Origin: Amyelois transitella | Lineage: Eukaryota; Arthropoda; Insecta; Lepidoptera; Pyralidae | Reading direction: 5' to 3' | NCBI RefSeq assembly: GCF_032362555.1 | Contig: NC_083510.1 | Span: 6,723,501-6,787,500 of the forward strand | Length of the DNA: 64,000 bases | Made by a program: the position numbers and the translations under genes | Notes under the pieces: model-generated | The model's database searches: none | What the model saw: the letters and a program-made list of their open reading frames with translations, nothing else | What the model was told of the DNA's origin: nothing | Shown: positions 23,868-42,100 of the stretch, in pieces | Numbering within the stretch: the stretch's first letter is position 1 | Layout: the number at the start of each line of letters is the position of its first letter

Positions 23868-25829
23868 ATGGTAAGTCAATTCCATGAAACCGCTAAAATA
23901 GGAAGATCAACATAAATTATATATAAGTTTAGAGATTTGCAGATTCCTAAGAAGTGTATAATATCGTAATATTTTAAATAATTTGTTATCTTTATATAGG
24001 CTGACATGAAATTCATGATCAGCATTTTTATTCTAAAAAAAATATTAAAACGTCTATAAAGAACAAAATCAAATAAAAAAATATTTCAAATGAGGGCAGC
24101 ACTACACCGTTGAAAAATGTGAAACCGCTTGAGGTTGCTAGCCCATCGCCTAAATGAAGAATCCTAAGTTTATAAGCCCCCTTAGTGACCTTTTACATGT
24201 TTACATAGTTATTTACTTTTTATACATATTGCTTCTTTTATTTTTTTTTAAATTCTTTATGCAAATGTGACGTAGTTTAGAAAGTATAAGTAATAAGTAC
24301 AACAATAACGCCATAAATTTTTATTAAAAATTAAGGACTAAGGGATAGGCTTACAAACTTGGGATTCTTTTTTAGGCGACAGGCTAGCAACCTGTCACTA
24401 TTTGAATCTCAATTCTATCATTAAGCCAAATAGCTGAACGTGGCCTTCAGTCTTTTCAAGACTGTTGGCTCTGTCTACCCCGTAAGGGATATAGACGTGA
24501 TGATATGTATGTATGTAAAAATAAAAATACTTAACTTACTCAAATCTTAACGTTTACCAAATCACCGATTACAAAATAGATTCGTAGAAACCGATTTTAC
24601 TCGTTCATGGAACCAATTTGGCAATATCTGCACAGTATTAAGTTCACTACTTGCAAAATGTTAACTAAACATTTTTAATTTAAACTTTTTCCTTTTTCAG
24701 GCAGCAAAATCTTTCATTACCATTACAATGTGTTGTGGGGTTATAATAGGAATTCAAACAGTTTTGGCATCAACACTAAGGAGAACTTCGGATATTGATG
24801 AATATATGATAAGAGACCAAAAAACTCGAAGAAGGCAAAACTATATCGAGGAATCGGCATTAGAAAAAGATTTATTCGAAAATATCAATGACATTTTACC
24901 TCTCAAACAATTCGATCCAGATGAGACAGAAGAACAACCATCGCTCACAGTAGATTATGCCAATATGATAAGAAACGATATAATTCTGTTAGACAACTCA
25001 GTTGAAACAAGAACTAGAAAGAGAGGAAATATAAAAGTGGAAAAAAACAATGTAAGTTTTTTTTTGTAAATTTACATAGACCTACATAAATTTTTGTAGT
25101 TACGAATATTATCAAAGGAAAAACGTCATGAATTAAAATAAGTAGATATTTAGATAATTTTAAACATAATATTCATTGTTACGTTTGAACCCTGCCTACC
25201 CCAAAATTTTTACCAACCAAAATTTATAATTGAAACATTAATTAGAAACCATGATATTCACTATTTTACGTAATATTATACGCTCGTTCATGAATTTGTC
25301 CCCAGTTTCAAGTGTAAAGTTATAATTATAATAAAAAATATTTATTATTTCAGCAAGCGTTACCAGACTTTGACTGTAACTGCGAAATTGATGTGAGTAC
25401 ATACCTAACACAAAATTGTTTATCAAACAAATTTTTCGAAACCATATGATTCCCTGCTTAATCATTTTATTCCTTCCGCAGAATAAACCACAAGATTTAG
25501 GTGTTAACGCTTTTCCACGCTTTATACAAAATAAAACGTGCAGTGAACAAAAATGTCATCCTGCTTACTTGTGTCAGCCAAGTATATACTACGTAAGTGC
25601 CTACGGAAAATACACATACACAGAAAATTTGTCTATGTATAAAGTTAGATAATTAATTGTAAACTTTAACTTTCAGTTCAAAATTTTGAAGAGAAAGGAG
25701 CGTAAGTCACAGAAACAAGAGCCGCAATTAGAAAGGCAAATACCAGAGGAACTGAAGCACAGATTTGTGATAGAAGAACATCCTGTTATTACAGCATGTA
25801 TTTGTACTAGGGACTATATTCTATACTAG
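23868..25829 (+). CDS. ptth: Prothoracicotropic hormone precursor (PTTH), 5 exons, 218 aa
   Basis: Exons: 23868-23870 (only the ATG), 24701-25051, 25354-25392, 25482-25592, 25677-25829. The product starts with a signal peptide (about residues 5-25, FITITMCCGVIIGIQTVLAS). A propeptide follows, then a basic site RKR (107-109), then a 109-residue mature chain starting GNIKVE, the same length as silkworm PTTH. The mature chain has seven cysteines (126, 128, 151, 156, 162, 209, 211): six for the cystine knot and one for the dimer link. It has an NKT glycosylation site at 148 and the diagnostic blocks DLGVNAFPRFI, PEELKHRFV and ACICTRDY. Brain neurosecretory cells release PTTH, which acts through the receptor tyrosine kinase Torso on the prothoracic gland to drive ecdysone synthesis. 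No frameshift is seen. Polyadenylation signals lie at 25924 and 25975. Confidence 0.95.
24131..24199 (-). repeat. Family S1 repeat fragment in ptth intron 1
   Basis: Only the middle block around 'ggttgctagcccatcgccta' is present. Confidence 0.65.
24334..24520 (+). repeat. Family S1 repeat in ptth intron 1
   Basis: Well preserved from 'actaagggataggcttacaa' through 'gtctaccccgtaagggatat' to (TATG)n. It ends 180 bp before exon 2. Confidence 0.8.
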
Positions 25830-26219
25830 AATAGTACATCATGTTATAGTAATCAAATAGAAGACATTAAAAAACCTATATTTTCTTACTACCTCAAATT
25901 TGTACCATAATTCAAAGATAAAAAATAAAAGTGATATAAAAACTACAGTAATTTGTTTTTTCAATATTTATTTAAATAAACTTAATGTAGGTAACATATT
26001 TATTATGCACTTGAATCACTGTACAGTAAAACATAACTTTGCAATTCGTATTTTAACACCCATCGCTTCTTCAATCACAAATCATAGTGGAAAAATAGAA
26101 AAGATGAACCCAAGTAATTCATAATCAACTTAATATTTCTTCTAAAATGAACATAAATTAATATACGTATATATACGTGATAAAACAAATGTCATGCTAT
26201 CAAGTGGGCATTATCCGCA

Positions 26220-26945
26220 AGAAAGTTGCAATATGACAGCATGTAATATTTTGATTGGAGGAGAAAAAGTTGAGCAAGTGAAAGAGTTTGTATATCTAGG
26301 ATCAAAGTTTACATCAGATGGCAAGTGTGATAGTGATATTGAAAGGAGAGTGAACGCGGGGAACATGGTGAATGGAGCTTTGCATGCCTTTATGAGCAGT
26401 CAGAAACTATCCAAAAAGGTTCGACTGGCTGTGCACAGGGGCGTGTTGGTTCCGACATTAATGTATGGGAGTGAAAGTTGGGTATGGCAAAAGAAGCACG
26501 AAAGCAGAATAAATGCAGTGGAAATGAGAGCGTTAAGGAGTATGTTGTGTGTGAAATTGAGTGACCGGATAAGGAACAGCGTGATAAGGGAATGTTGTGA
26601 TGTGAAAGAAGATGTAGTTACAGGAATAGAAAAGGGTATGTTGAGATGGTTCGGTCATGTGGAGAGGACGTATGAAAACAGGTTGACTAAGCAGATATAC
26701 ATGGAGAGTGTGGAGGGAAAGGTGGGGTGGGAAGACCTAGACGAACATATCTTGATCAAATTAAGGACGTCCTGGTAAAAGGTCAGGTCAAAAGTACCCG
26801 AAACCGCCGAGCTTGCATGAAGAAGAGAGTTATGAATGTGGATGAAGCAAAGGAAGTATGCAGGGATCGTGGCAAGTGGAAGGAGGTAGTCTCTGCCTAC
26901 CCCTCCGGGAAAGAGGCGTGATTTTATGTATGTATGTATGTAAGT
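26220..26945 (+). mobile_element. LINE-A copy 2, 5'-truncated, frameshifted
   Basis: Corresponds to the last third of the LINE-A frame (from ACNILIGGEKVEQ) with near-identical sequence. A one-base difference near 26727 splits the frame in two. The end SAYPSGKEA, the stop and the (TATG)n tail are intact. It lies between ptth and the 3' end of zinc-finger gene 2. Confidence 0.9.
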
Positions 26946-26952
26946 TGCAATA

Positions 26953-28088
26953 GGGTGATTGCGCTGGTTTTCGTCCAATTAGCGGAGTTGCTAGCTTTCA
27001 GACGTAAAAATAATATGATAAAGTATCCTAATTAAAATAGCTCATATTTGTTTAAATACCTCATATAGTCTATTTTTGATAAAAATAAAGAAACTTTTAA
27101 TTATAACTACATTGTTTTTTATATAAATAATTAAATGTTAAATGGCAGATTTCACTAGTTTTCGTCCAAAAAATTTGGTTTTCGCCCTGGTGTGATCTAG
27201 TTTCCGTCCAGTATGTAAAAAAGAGTAAAAATGCAATGTTAAATAAAAACTGTCTTTATAATCTTTTATTTAATCAACAAAAATATTTATTCTTCAGCAG
27301 TAGATTTCCTGCTTTTTTTATTTCCCCAAATCCATCTATAACAATTAATTTCAGTTTAGTACCTACTAGAAAAACCTGTACGAATTAACAAGAAAATGTG
27401 TTAGAAGTAGATTCCACACTATTATGGACGAAAACTAATACAAAAAAAATTGCTGTTTAGTTTTCGTCCATGCCATTTAAACATTTTTTTAAACAAGCAA
27501 TACTGAGAAATTATTGGACGTTAACTAAATATCTTGTCAAATAGCCAATAAAGTTCATATCTAAAGAAAACACATATTTTTTTATAGGTCTGAAAAAGTA
27601 AAATGAACATTCCAAATATTTAGCTTGCTGTTTTAGTTTCCGTCCACGTGGACGGATACCAAATAATTGGTAAAATAGGCATGTCAGTATTCGTCCGCAA
27701 ACTTTTACTAAGATTACTACAAAAACATTGTAAAATAACCTGAACATAATGTTAGTTATACTCTTAAATATCCTTACATGCCAAAATATTACCCAATCTA
27801 TGTGAAATAGTCATAAAACCCACCACGGAGTGTTCCTGCACCAGCTATTTTTTTTGTATCGGCAATGACGTCTACGCAACACGAACACATGCCGGCCACT
27901 GAGTTTAATTTTTTCGAAGTTTTCACTTGACAAATTAGATTTTGTGGTTGTTAGAACTGTTGCTTAAGTATGAAGGATCGTGACAAGTTGCAACATGCGT
28001 GCATAGGTGTGTTTATATTCTTTTTATATGCGTTTAAAAGTGAAATGGACGAAAAGTAGAACTGGACGCCAAACCAGCGCAATTACCC
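26953..28088. mobile_element. Non-autonomous DNA element packed with TTTTCGTCCA motifs
   Basis: The ends are inverted repeats: GGGTGATTGCGCTGGTTT at 26953 and, reversed, GGGTAATTGCGCTGGTTT ending at 28088, each flanked by TA (26951-26952, 28089-28090). Inside, about a dozen copies of a 10-mer close to TTTTCGTCCA occur in both orientations: 26968, 27159, 27201, 27425, 27461, 27515, 27637, 27649, 27689, 28046, 28063. No transposase frame was seen. A TA target duplication points to the Tc1/mariner group, but the superfamily is uncertain. Confidence 0.65.
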
Positions 28089-28219
28089 TACCATTAATTC
28101 TGATGAAACCGTGTGACAATAAAATACGCACCGGATGTCAATCTTTAAATTGCTTAACTGACACTGCCAAATCTCGCTGGATTCATAGCAAGATTTTCAG
28201 ATGCCATATTGACAAAATC

Positions 28220-33454
<5,235 letters not shown>

Positions 33455-33750
33455 TAGTTAAAATTATCTGTTTTTTCGATATTGTAGCAGATTAGATCAC
33501 CACTATTTCAATTAAATTCGATCACAAATTTTCGCTTCACTACTTATCCATAGACAAATGCTTGTGAAAAATGGCGCCCGCCTTTTTAGGCGCCTGCAGT
33601 GCGGTGACCACGCCGGAAATGACCGATAATCGACGCGAAACGTAGACGCGAAGCCGTACCATAGTGATGTCAGATCTTCGATGTAAGGCTTGACATCAAA
33701 AAAAAAACAAAATATTGTCATCTCTTTTTAACTTATGACTCCAATCGTAT

Positions 33751-33966
33751 TGTAGCGGGAGCGATGATTCGGCTCGACCGCCACCAAAGGGAAGATCGTC
33801 CGCCAGGCAAGGTGTTATGCCTGGGGAACCGCGGCTCCGACGATGTTGTGTCGGATGTGTATATATAGTTCCAATCCGTGAAATCTTTGTTTGCGTGTTT
33901 TTGCCTGATAGCGTCGCGTGATTTTAATTTTTATTATTGTGACTTGTGGCGTATAGATTTCGCCAC
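33751..33966 (+). repeat. Probable solitary LTR of a gypsy-type element
   Basis: Starts TGTAGCGGGAGC, has a TATATATAG box (33860-33868) and ends near GCCACA, immediately followed by polymerase-derived sequence. No second LTR was found. It sits between two divergent genes. Confidence 0.45.
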
Positions 33967-33969
33967 ACT

Positions 33970-34980
33970 AAGCTTTATTTTTTTTGGATGATATCACAAT
34001 ATGTGGACACGATCAAACGGACCACGATGCAAAATTACGCTTATTCCAAGAAGTCGTCACTCGTTACAATTTAACATTTAACTTACAGAAGTGCGAATTC
34101 TCAAAAACTGAGATTAATCTTTTAGGATATAACATTTGCAATAGCATCATCAAGCCAGACCAGAGCGTCTACGCCCTCTTTTGGATTTACCAATTCCGAA
34201 CAGCCTCACTACGCAGAACAATAGGCATTTTTGCACACTATTCAAAATGGATTCCAAAATTCTCAGATAAAATAAAATTTCTTGCTCGAACAGAGACTTT
34301 CCCATTATCACCAGAATCGATACAAGCATTTACCTAACATACTTAAAATGGAAATAGCAAAATCAACTATTAAAGTCATTGATCCTATACTACAACTCAC
34401 CATTGAATCTGATGCATCTGATTATGCTATTGCTGCAGCGCTCACTCAAGTCGGGTAACCTGTAGCATTCTTTTCAAGAACTTTAAACAATCATGAACGA
34501 AATCATTCGGCCATAGTTAAAGAAGCAACTGCTAAAATTGAAAGAATAAAAAAGTGGTGCCAATTTTATAGTGGTGGCTTTCATGTTCGATCAGGAACAT
34601 GATTATAAGATTAAAAATGATAAAATTCAACGTTGGCGCTTAGAACTTTCAAAATCTCATATCGCCCGGGCAAGGATAACATTGTTTCCTTTCAAGAGCA
34701 AATGTAACATCATCAACAACAGTAGACAATTCTAAGCTTTTCGAGCTGCATAATAATCTGTGTCATCCCGGTATAACTAGAATAGTACACTGGATCAGAT
34801 CAAAAATTTACCATTCTCAGTTGAGGATGTCAAGTGTATGACATCATCATGCAATGTGTGTGCTGAAAGAAAACCACGATTTAATAGAACACAGGGCACA
34901 TTAATCAAAGCAACAAATCTTTTGAAAGAATTTCTATTGATTTCAAGGGACCATTGCCATGCGACAATACAAGAAATCAT
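33970..34980 (+). pseudogene. Gypsy/Ty3-type retrotransposon relic (RT - RNase H - integrase N-terminus)
   Basis: 33984-34337 begins at the catalytic DDI of the RT (LDDITICGHD) and carries the usual continuation to the RT thumb (LGYNICNSIIKPD). RNase H follows with an in-frame stop (SDASDYAIAAALTQ, SRTLNNHERNHS). Then comes an integrase zinc-finger region (LHNNLCHPGITRIVHWIR, SSCNVCAERK). Frameshifts and stops throughout, and no gag, protease or env was seen. It lies between the start codons of zinc-finger gene 2 and Rictor. Confidence 0.75.
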
Positions 34981-36172
34981 TATACGTTATACTAACTATA
35001 TAACGTTATACTAACTGTGGTGTATGAGTTTTCTAGATTTCTTTTCGCTTTCCCGTGTGTAGATGTAAGTTCATCAACTCTGCAAAAAAAACTTTTTGAA
35101 TTATTTGCCATTTTTGCCTTGCCATCTTACGTAAACGTTAACTTTACTTAATTTGTGTCACATGTTCAAGTCATACTGTATAATTTTATTGAATAAAGCC
35201 ATATTTAGTGAGAAATGGTTAATTATTCTACATTTTAAAACTTACAGTTTCAGCTTTAATTTTTAATATAATACAAAAAGGCCAAACATCCTATTTATAC
35301 TAAAACTAAAATATAAACAAGGTTAAATGAGAATTGCCCCTCTACTAATGGTTCCACAGCAAAGTACGGCTGCATTCTGTGGCACCTTTCGATATTACAG
35401 CCACGAAATGCTGGAATACTTTACCGCCTCCAATTATAAATTTAAAATCCAATAAAAATATTTAAGAAAAACCTTAAGGCATTTTTACTAAATTCCCAAC
35501 TTGACAACTAACAGCCATACTGTACTGTGTTATTAACCTTATTGGTATCTGTAATCCAAGCGATCAATTTGTTTATTTTTTATCTACAGCTTTTTAAATA
35601 GGTACCTATTTAATTGCACGAAGAGAGCCATCTGACACTTTTTATTTTTATTTTATGTTTCCATTGATAACCAGCGTCATGACCATGTCATGATCTTTTT
35701 GGTAGCTTATAAGTTGAATAATTTCTTTCTTTCTTTCTTAATCGAATGGCATAAAGGAAATTAAAAAAAAAGTCCGCTTTGGTAACTTTTAGTTTGTCCG
35801 GCCGAATTATATAAAAATGCTTTCGGACTTTGCTTGTGATGTTGATGCTTGGTAGTCGAGGACGAGTTACTTCAGGAGAACGAAATCGTGATGTCGGTGT
35901 ACATATTTGTTTTTGTAGTGTATTTAATTTAAAAAGGCTAACTCTACTCTATGCTACTTTTACTACAACACTACACTACATCTACAACCACCAAGGACCA
36001 ACTGTCAATCAAATAAATAGTATGGTTGCAGAAAAACAGGGTTGATTGGTTGGGTTATTAACGTCTGTTTTTATTAAAATTATATTGTTAAGTACCAATT
36101 TTCATGAATCGATATTACTTAAACATTTTCAATGTTGCAATAGTCCATAATCCTAAAGTGTAAAATGAAATC
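34981..36172. other. Upstream region of Rictor, nothing recognised
   Basis: AT-rich; a (CTTT)n stretch near 35725. No TATA box stands out at the Rictor start. A 5' UTR exon may be present but cannot be placed. Confidence 0.4.
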
Positions 36173-39100
36173 ATGGCCTCTACAGAGTATAATTGGTTGA
36201 GTCGTAAAAGAGGTAAATATCATGTTATTTACTGTTATTTTAAATATTTAATATATTTTTTAGCATGTTATTTAACTGTTCTATCCTAATTGAATAAATC
36301 TTCAATATAATACATGATTTTTTTTGCAGGTAAACAAAATGTTATATTGTTTAAGTTAGACACAAATAAAAGCAATGAAGATAACATCAAAGACATAATA
36401 CAAGGGTTGTATTTGAATAAACCATTCCAAAATGATATTTCACCCACCAACAAGAATGTGCCCACAGAGTTTAAATCGGGTTTAAGAGGCATGCAAAGAA
36501 ATAGTTCTGACAGCTGTAGATTGTCCTACTTAAATGCCTTAGTCACACTTTTATGTAAGGAAGACCGAAATAATTTGGGATTTACCACTGATGAGTTGAT
36601 GACATGGTTTGTATTTACAATGTTTTTTACCATCATGTTTAAGATTTATCTTAAGAATACTATAATATGTAAACATCAGTTTGTCATACCATGTGTTACT
36701 AAGTTGCTTACACCTCCCTCATCACTTAATCATATATCAAGACCTAAAATTCATTTTTTTTTATTTTAATAAAAAAAGGTCATCATTCTGTTTAAGTGAT
36801 TCTATATTTACCTTTTATTAAGGAAAATATTTCAAGAAAGAATCTTTATTTCATAACTTTAAGTAAAAATAAAAGAACAGTTGGCTTGCGACTGCATATT
36901 TGTTACTTTGAGAAAAATTTTAACAGGTGAATCAATTTTCATTCGTTTTGTATAAACATTACATGGAGTTTTGAGAAGTGAAGGTTCAGCTGTGCTGCCG
37001 TTAATACAAGTCAAAGAAACCTTTTTTTTTTACTTTCAAAGCCAATATGTTACAAAATAGTTGCATAATTAAAAACTGTTATAAATAGAGATCAGATGCA
37101 TATTTACCTAAAGTAATATTTTTGCTAAGAAAGTATGGAGGCGGCTTCTTGCTTTTGGGATTTGAATCATTTTGAATCCTGGAAATTTTATTAAACAAGA
37201 AATTGAAACTTATTGTATATAAGGTAGGATAAACACCTTTATAAACATAAGTGATGGATGATCATATTTATTAAAAAATTATCTACCTACCGGGATTCCA
37301 GGATTATACTGCGTTATTTTTTAGTCAGTACGAATACAGTTCTAAATAGAACATTAAGTGTATCAATGCCGAATCCCGGAATTTTTGAGGTACAGAAGTA
37401 CATTCCATACTTACCCAACACCCCAACTTTAGGTAAATATGCATCGAATATCGATCTCTAGTTATAAAACATTAATATAATTTACAAAGACCTATCTAAT
37501 GATACCTAGCCAAGCTATGTTTATCAAAAATAGTTTCCATCCATCCATAAATTCAAAAGCCTAAGAAAAGTCAAAGGCAATAATGTCAAGTAAAGTTTAC
37601 ATTAAATGTTTTTTTTTTTTAGTATTCGTGTGAGTCTTGTGGATGAATCTATGGCCTTAAGAGCAACTGCTCTTAGGGTCCTACGATATTTAATTAAAAC
37701 TGAAAATGATGTGGCTACATTTAACCACTTGAAGCTCTCTTACCTGGTAGCCAGGTATGTAATGTTTTCTTTCTATCCAGATTGCATTTAAATTTATTAA
37801 AATGTTGTTTTATTCTTATTTTGTAAGTTTCAATCCTGTTTAAAAACACACAATATGTTTTATTATCATTTTTAATGTGTATGTATCACTAGCGACCCGC
37901 CCTAACTTTGCACGGGTAGCATTTTTACATATAAACTCTTCCTCTTGAATCACTCCACTCCAATCTTCTGTTTTCTTTGTTTGTAAGAATATATTCATAA
38001 AGAGATACATAAGTATACCATTTTGAGATTTGTATTTTGAAAGAACCAAGGGTATGAGCTGATCTCATCTATGCTAATATTATAAAGCTAAAGAGTTTGT
38101 TGATTTGAACGCGCTAATCTCAGGAACTACTGGTTCGAATTGAAAAAATAATTTTGCGTTGAATAAACCATTTATCGAGGAAGGCTTTAGGCTATATAAC
38201 ATCAATCAATGATGCCCAAAATAACTGTTCCATGCGACGAAGTTGCGGGCACAGCTAGTTTTTTATGAGGATAGTGCAGAAATAAAGGATAAAAGGGATA
38301 TTAAACAAGAAAGAAAGTGTGTGAACATTCCATCTAAGGCGAATTGGGAGCCACTTCAATTTGCGACGAAACTCTGCAACATGATTGAAGTTACAAAGTG
38401 GTGTTCCGTTATTTATTTTTAAAGCTCTAAGCATACATACATATATAGTAGTGTCCGACCGAAGGTCTATTTTAGGCCGAAGCCGAAGCCGATTAATCGG
38501 CTATCGCCACAACCTTCGGCCGAAGCCGAAGGTTTATATTCTCTCAGCACTCAGTAATTAATTTCGTTCAATATTGTCTACAAGCTACAATTATTATTAA
38601 AATTATTTCAAACCCTCAATATTGAAGGTTTATATATTGACTGACTCATATAGAAGTTGATGATATATCATAGAGATGGTTGGTTTAGAGATAAATAAAA
38701 GTTTGTGATTTTGTGATTTACATAGGTACATACATAAAATCACGCCTCTTTCCGGAGAGGTAGGCAGAGACTACCTCTTTCCACTTGCCACGATCTCTGC
38801 ATACTTCCTTCGCTTCATCCACATTCATAACTCCCTTCATACAAGTTCGGCGGTTTCGGGTACTTTTGACCTGACCTTTTACCAGGACGTCCTTAATTTG
38901 ATCAAGATACGTTCGTCTAGGTCTTCCCACTCCGACCTTTCCCTCCACACTCTCCTTGTATATCTGCTTAGTCAACCTGCTTTCATTCATCCTCTCCACA
39001 TGACCGAACCATCTTAACATACCCTTTTCTTTTCCTGTAACTACATCTTCTTTCACATCACAACATTCCCTTATCACGCTGTTCCTTATCCTGTCACTCA

Positions 39101-42100
39101 ATTTCACACCCATCATACTCCTTAACGCTCTCATTTCCACTGCATTTATTCTGCTTTCATGCTTATTTTGCCATACCCAACTTTCACTCCCATACATTAG
39201 TGTCGGGACCAACACGCCCCTGTGCACAGCCAGTCGAGCCTTTTTGGATAGTTTCTGACTGCTCATAAAGGCATGCAAAGCTCCATTCACCATGTTCCCC
39301 GCGTTCACTCTCCTTTCAATATCACTATCATACTTGCCATCTGATGTAAACTTTGATCACACACACATCTAGAATAAAGTAATCCTTGTGTTGCCGGGCG
39401 CGATCGCATGCAGTCGATGACGAAGACGACGTCACTCCGTAGCTCCGTAGATCTACCCTACTATTTTTTTTTCATATACAAACTCTTTCACTGGCTCAAC
39501 TTTTTCTCCTCCAATCAAAATATTACATGATGTAATTTCTTTCTCCATTTCAAAAACCAGTGTTTTAGTTTTACTTACGTTCACTTTCATTCCTTTCTCT
39601 TTTAAAGCTTCATGCATACAGTTTACCATCTCCTGTAACTCTTCCGCTGATGACGCCAGTATAACCTGATCGTCGGCATAGAGCAGACATTTGACGAGTA
39701 ACTCATTCATCCTTAATCCACCGTTTATCTCCGTTTATCCTGACACAAGCACTCGAATCCTCATATAAGGATTTCAGTGCTCGTATTAAGAGACTGCTCA
39801 CCCCATGCATAGAAAGTGCTGACCACAATTCATTCCTCTCAACTCTGTCATAGGCCTTTTCCAGATCTACGAATGTGCAATAGACTTTATGACTCTTGGC
39901 CAAAAACTTTTCGGCTATGCACCACAAGGAAAAGACCTGATCAGTACATCCTATTCCCTTTCGAAATCCCGCTTGAGCATCCCATATTTTGTCATCAGTT
40001 TCATTCCTGACTCTATTAATCAATACCTTAGCATACAATTTTCCGACGACGCTAAGCAGGCTTATACCACGATAACTTTTGCAGTCCAGCTGTGACCCTT
40101 TTCCTTTGTAAAGTGGCACGATAACAGCCTTACACCAATCTTTTGGTACTCGGCCGCTTCTCCAACACAAATTGAAAAGGCAGTACAACTGTCTAGCTAC
40201 GACGCCTTTTCCTGCTTTTAGCATCTCGACCGACACTCTATCATACCCAGCAGCCTTACCCGCATTCATACTCTTAAGTGCTTCCACAATTTCGAAGATT
40301 TCAATTTCGCCTTCCATCTCATTCTCTTTTTCTTCGCTATAGCAGAAATCTTTACTACCTGATTTACCTACTGGTAAAAAATAATGATTTGATTTCTTTA
40401 TTATGTAATTGAATTACAGTAATTCACAAATTACAATTAGACCAATTAGTTTTTGTTTTACTCGACTAGACCAAAACTAGACTAATAAATAAAATAAACA
40501 AACACTAACTTCTAAATGTGATATTTTGACAGTGACTCCCCGTCGCCTCATGACTTTCGTAACAGTTCGTTCAATCTCGACGGTCGCTCGGACCTTCGGC
40601 GAAACCTTCGGCTTCGGTCGGGTTTTGGGCCGAAGCCGAATGTTTCGCCGAAGGTGGATTTTTTGGCCGAAGGTGGCCGAAGCCGAAGCCGAAGCCGAAG
40701 CTTCGGTCGGACACTAATATATAGGGACAGATGCGGAAAGTGACTTTGCTTATACTATACTGACGGCCTCCGTGGCGCAGCGGTAGTACGCTTGTCTATG
40801 ACACGGAGGTCACGGATTCGAATCCCGGCCAGGGCATGATGAGAAAAGAACTTTTTCTGATTGGCCTGGTGGGTCTTGGATGATTATCTATATAAGTATT
40901 TATTATTTATTACACTGGTCAACACGATTCTGGTTTCCTTAATTTTTTTCTCTCTTATTGGTTATTTCTATGGTCCTGACTATGAAAAAAATACTGTGAG
41001 ATTGCCAACAGCTTTACTTTTTGAAATATACAGTTTCATAATTTCGACCAAATAAAGACAAAAAACTAATACATATTTCAACAAAATATCTATTAAACAC
41101 TATCAAATGATCTTTTATATGATTTTCTTGCATGAACGACGTTAGGTAGATCTCGTTTCAAACTCCAGCAGTAGTCCGCCATCATATGTGAGTCCCATCT
41201 TCCCTGATATCGCCCTTCCATTGTCCGAAGATCTTGGTGAAATCTTTCACCCTGCTCCTCACTAAAATCACCCAAATTTTCAGGAAATTGGTCTAAATGC
41301 GAGTGCAGGTAGTGGATTTTTATGCTCATGTTGCACCCTAGCTCTTGCAAGTTTGATAGCATGCTCTCAACAAGCTTAACATGGTCGTCAGATTTCTTGT
41401 TGCCTAGGAAATTACTCATAACCAAAACAAATGAATTCCAAGCTTTGGATTCCACTTCAGTCATTGATTCGACAAAATTGGGGTCTTTTACGACTTGCCT
41501 AATCTGTGGCCCATCAAAAATACCTGCTTTCAATTTTTCTTTGCTTAATCCTGGAAACTTGCGAAAAAGAAAATTAAAACATTCTCCATTTTTGTCAAGT
41601 GCCTTCATAAATTGTTTCATTATGCCAAGTTTGATGTGAAGAGGTGGAAGTATGATGCGGTCTCGACTAACTAAAGGCACGTTTATTACATTTTTTGTAC
41701 CAACCACCAGCTCTTCCCGCACTGGCCAAACTTTTTGTGACCAATGATGTTGTTTGTCACGACTATCCCAGAGACACATGAAACAAGGGAACTTTGTGTA
41801 CCCCCCTTGTTGACCTAATAGAAAATTAACCATTTTTAGATCAACACAAATGACCCACTTGTGGTCCTTATACTTAATTTTATCCATAACCTTAGAAATA
41901 TTTGCGTATTCTTCTTTTAAAGTCGTCGAATGTGCAATAGGTATAGAACCGTACTTGTTGCCGTTATGTAGCAAAACACACTTTAAACTTCTTTTGCTGC
42001 TGTCTATGAAAAGACGCCAATCGCTAGGTTGGTACTTTGTTAAACCTATCTGTTTCAAAATACTTTAATACGTTACAAAAAACTAAATCCTTTTCTTGAG

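Noticed and set aside
24728..25069. PTTH starting at the internal methionine of exon 2
   Set aside because: The frame stays open upstream to an acceptor, and an ATG ending exactly at a good donor lies behind a TATA box, giving a fuller signal peptide.
33970..34980. Functional retroelement or endogenous virus
   Set aside because: Only RT, RNase H and integrase fragments remain, with stops and frameshifts and no gag or env.
39816..40095. Plus-strand frames over LINE-A copy 3 (and their counterparts at 9283-9562)
   Set aside because: The same antisense frames occur at matching positions of each LINE-A copy, so they only mirror the RT coding strand.
40764..40835. Possible functional tRNA gene
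   Set aside because: A and B boxes are present but the 5' and 3' ends do not form a seven-base acceptor stem, and a SINE-like body follows directly.
41322..42068. Plus-strand frames across the CACTG element
   Set aside because: Antisense shadows of the minus-strand pseudogene.
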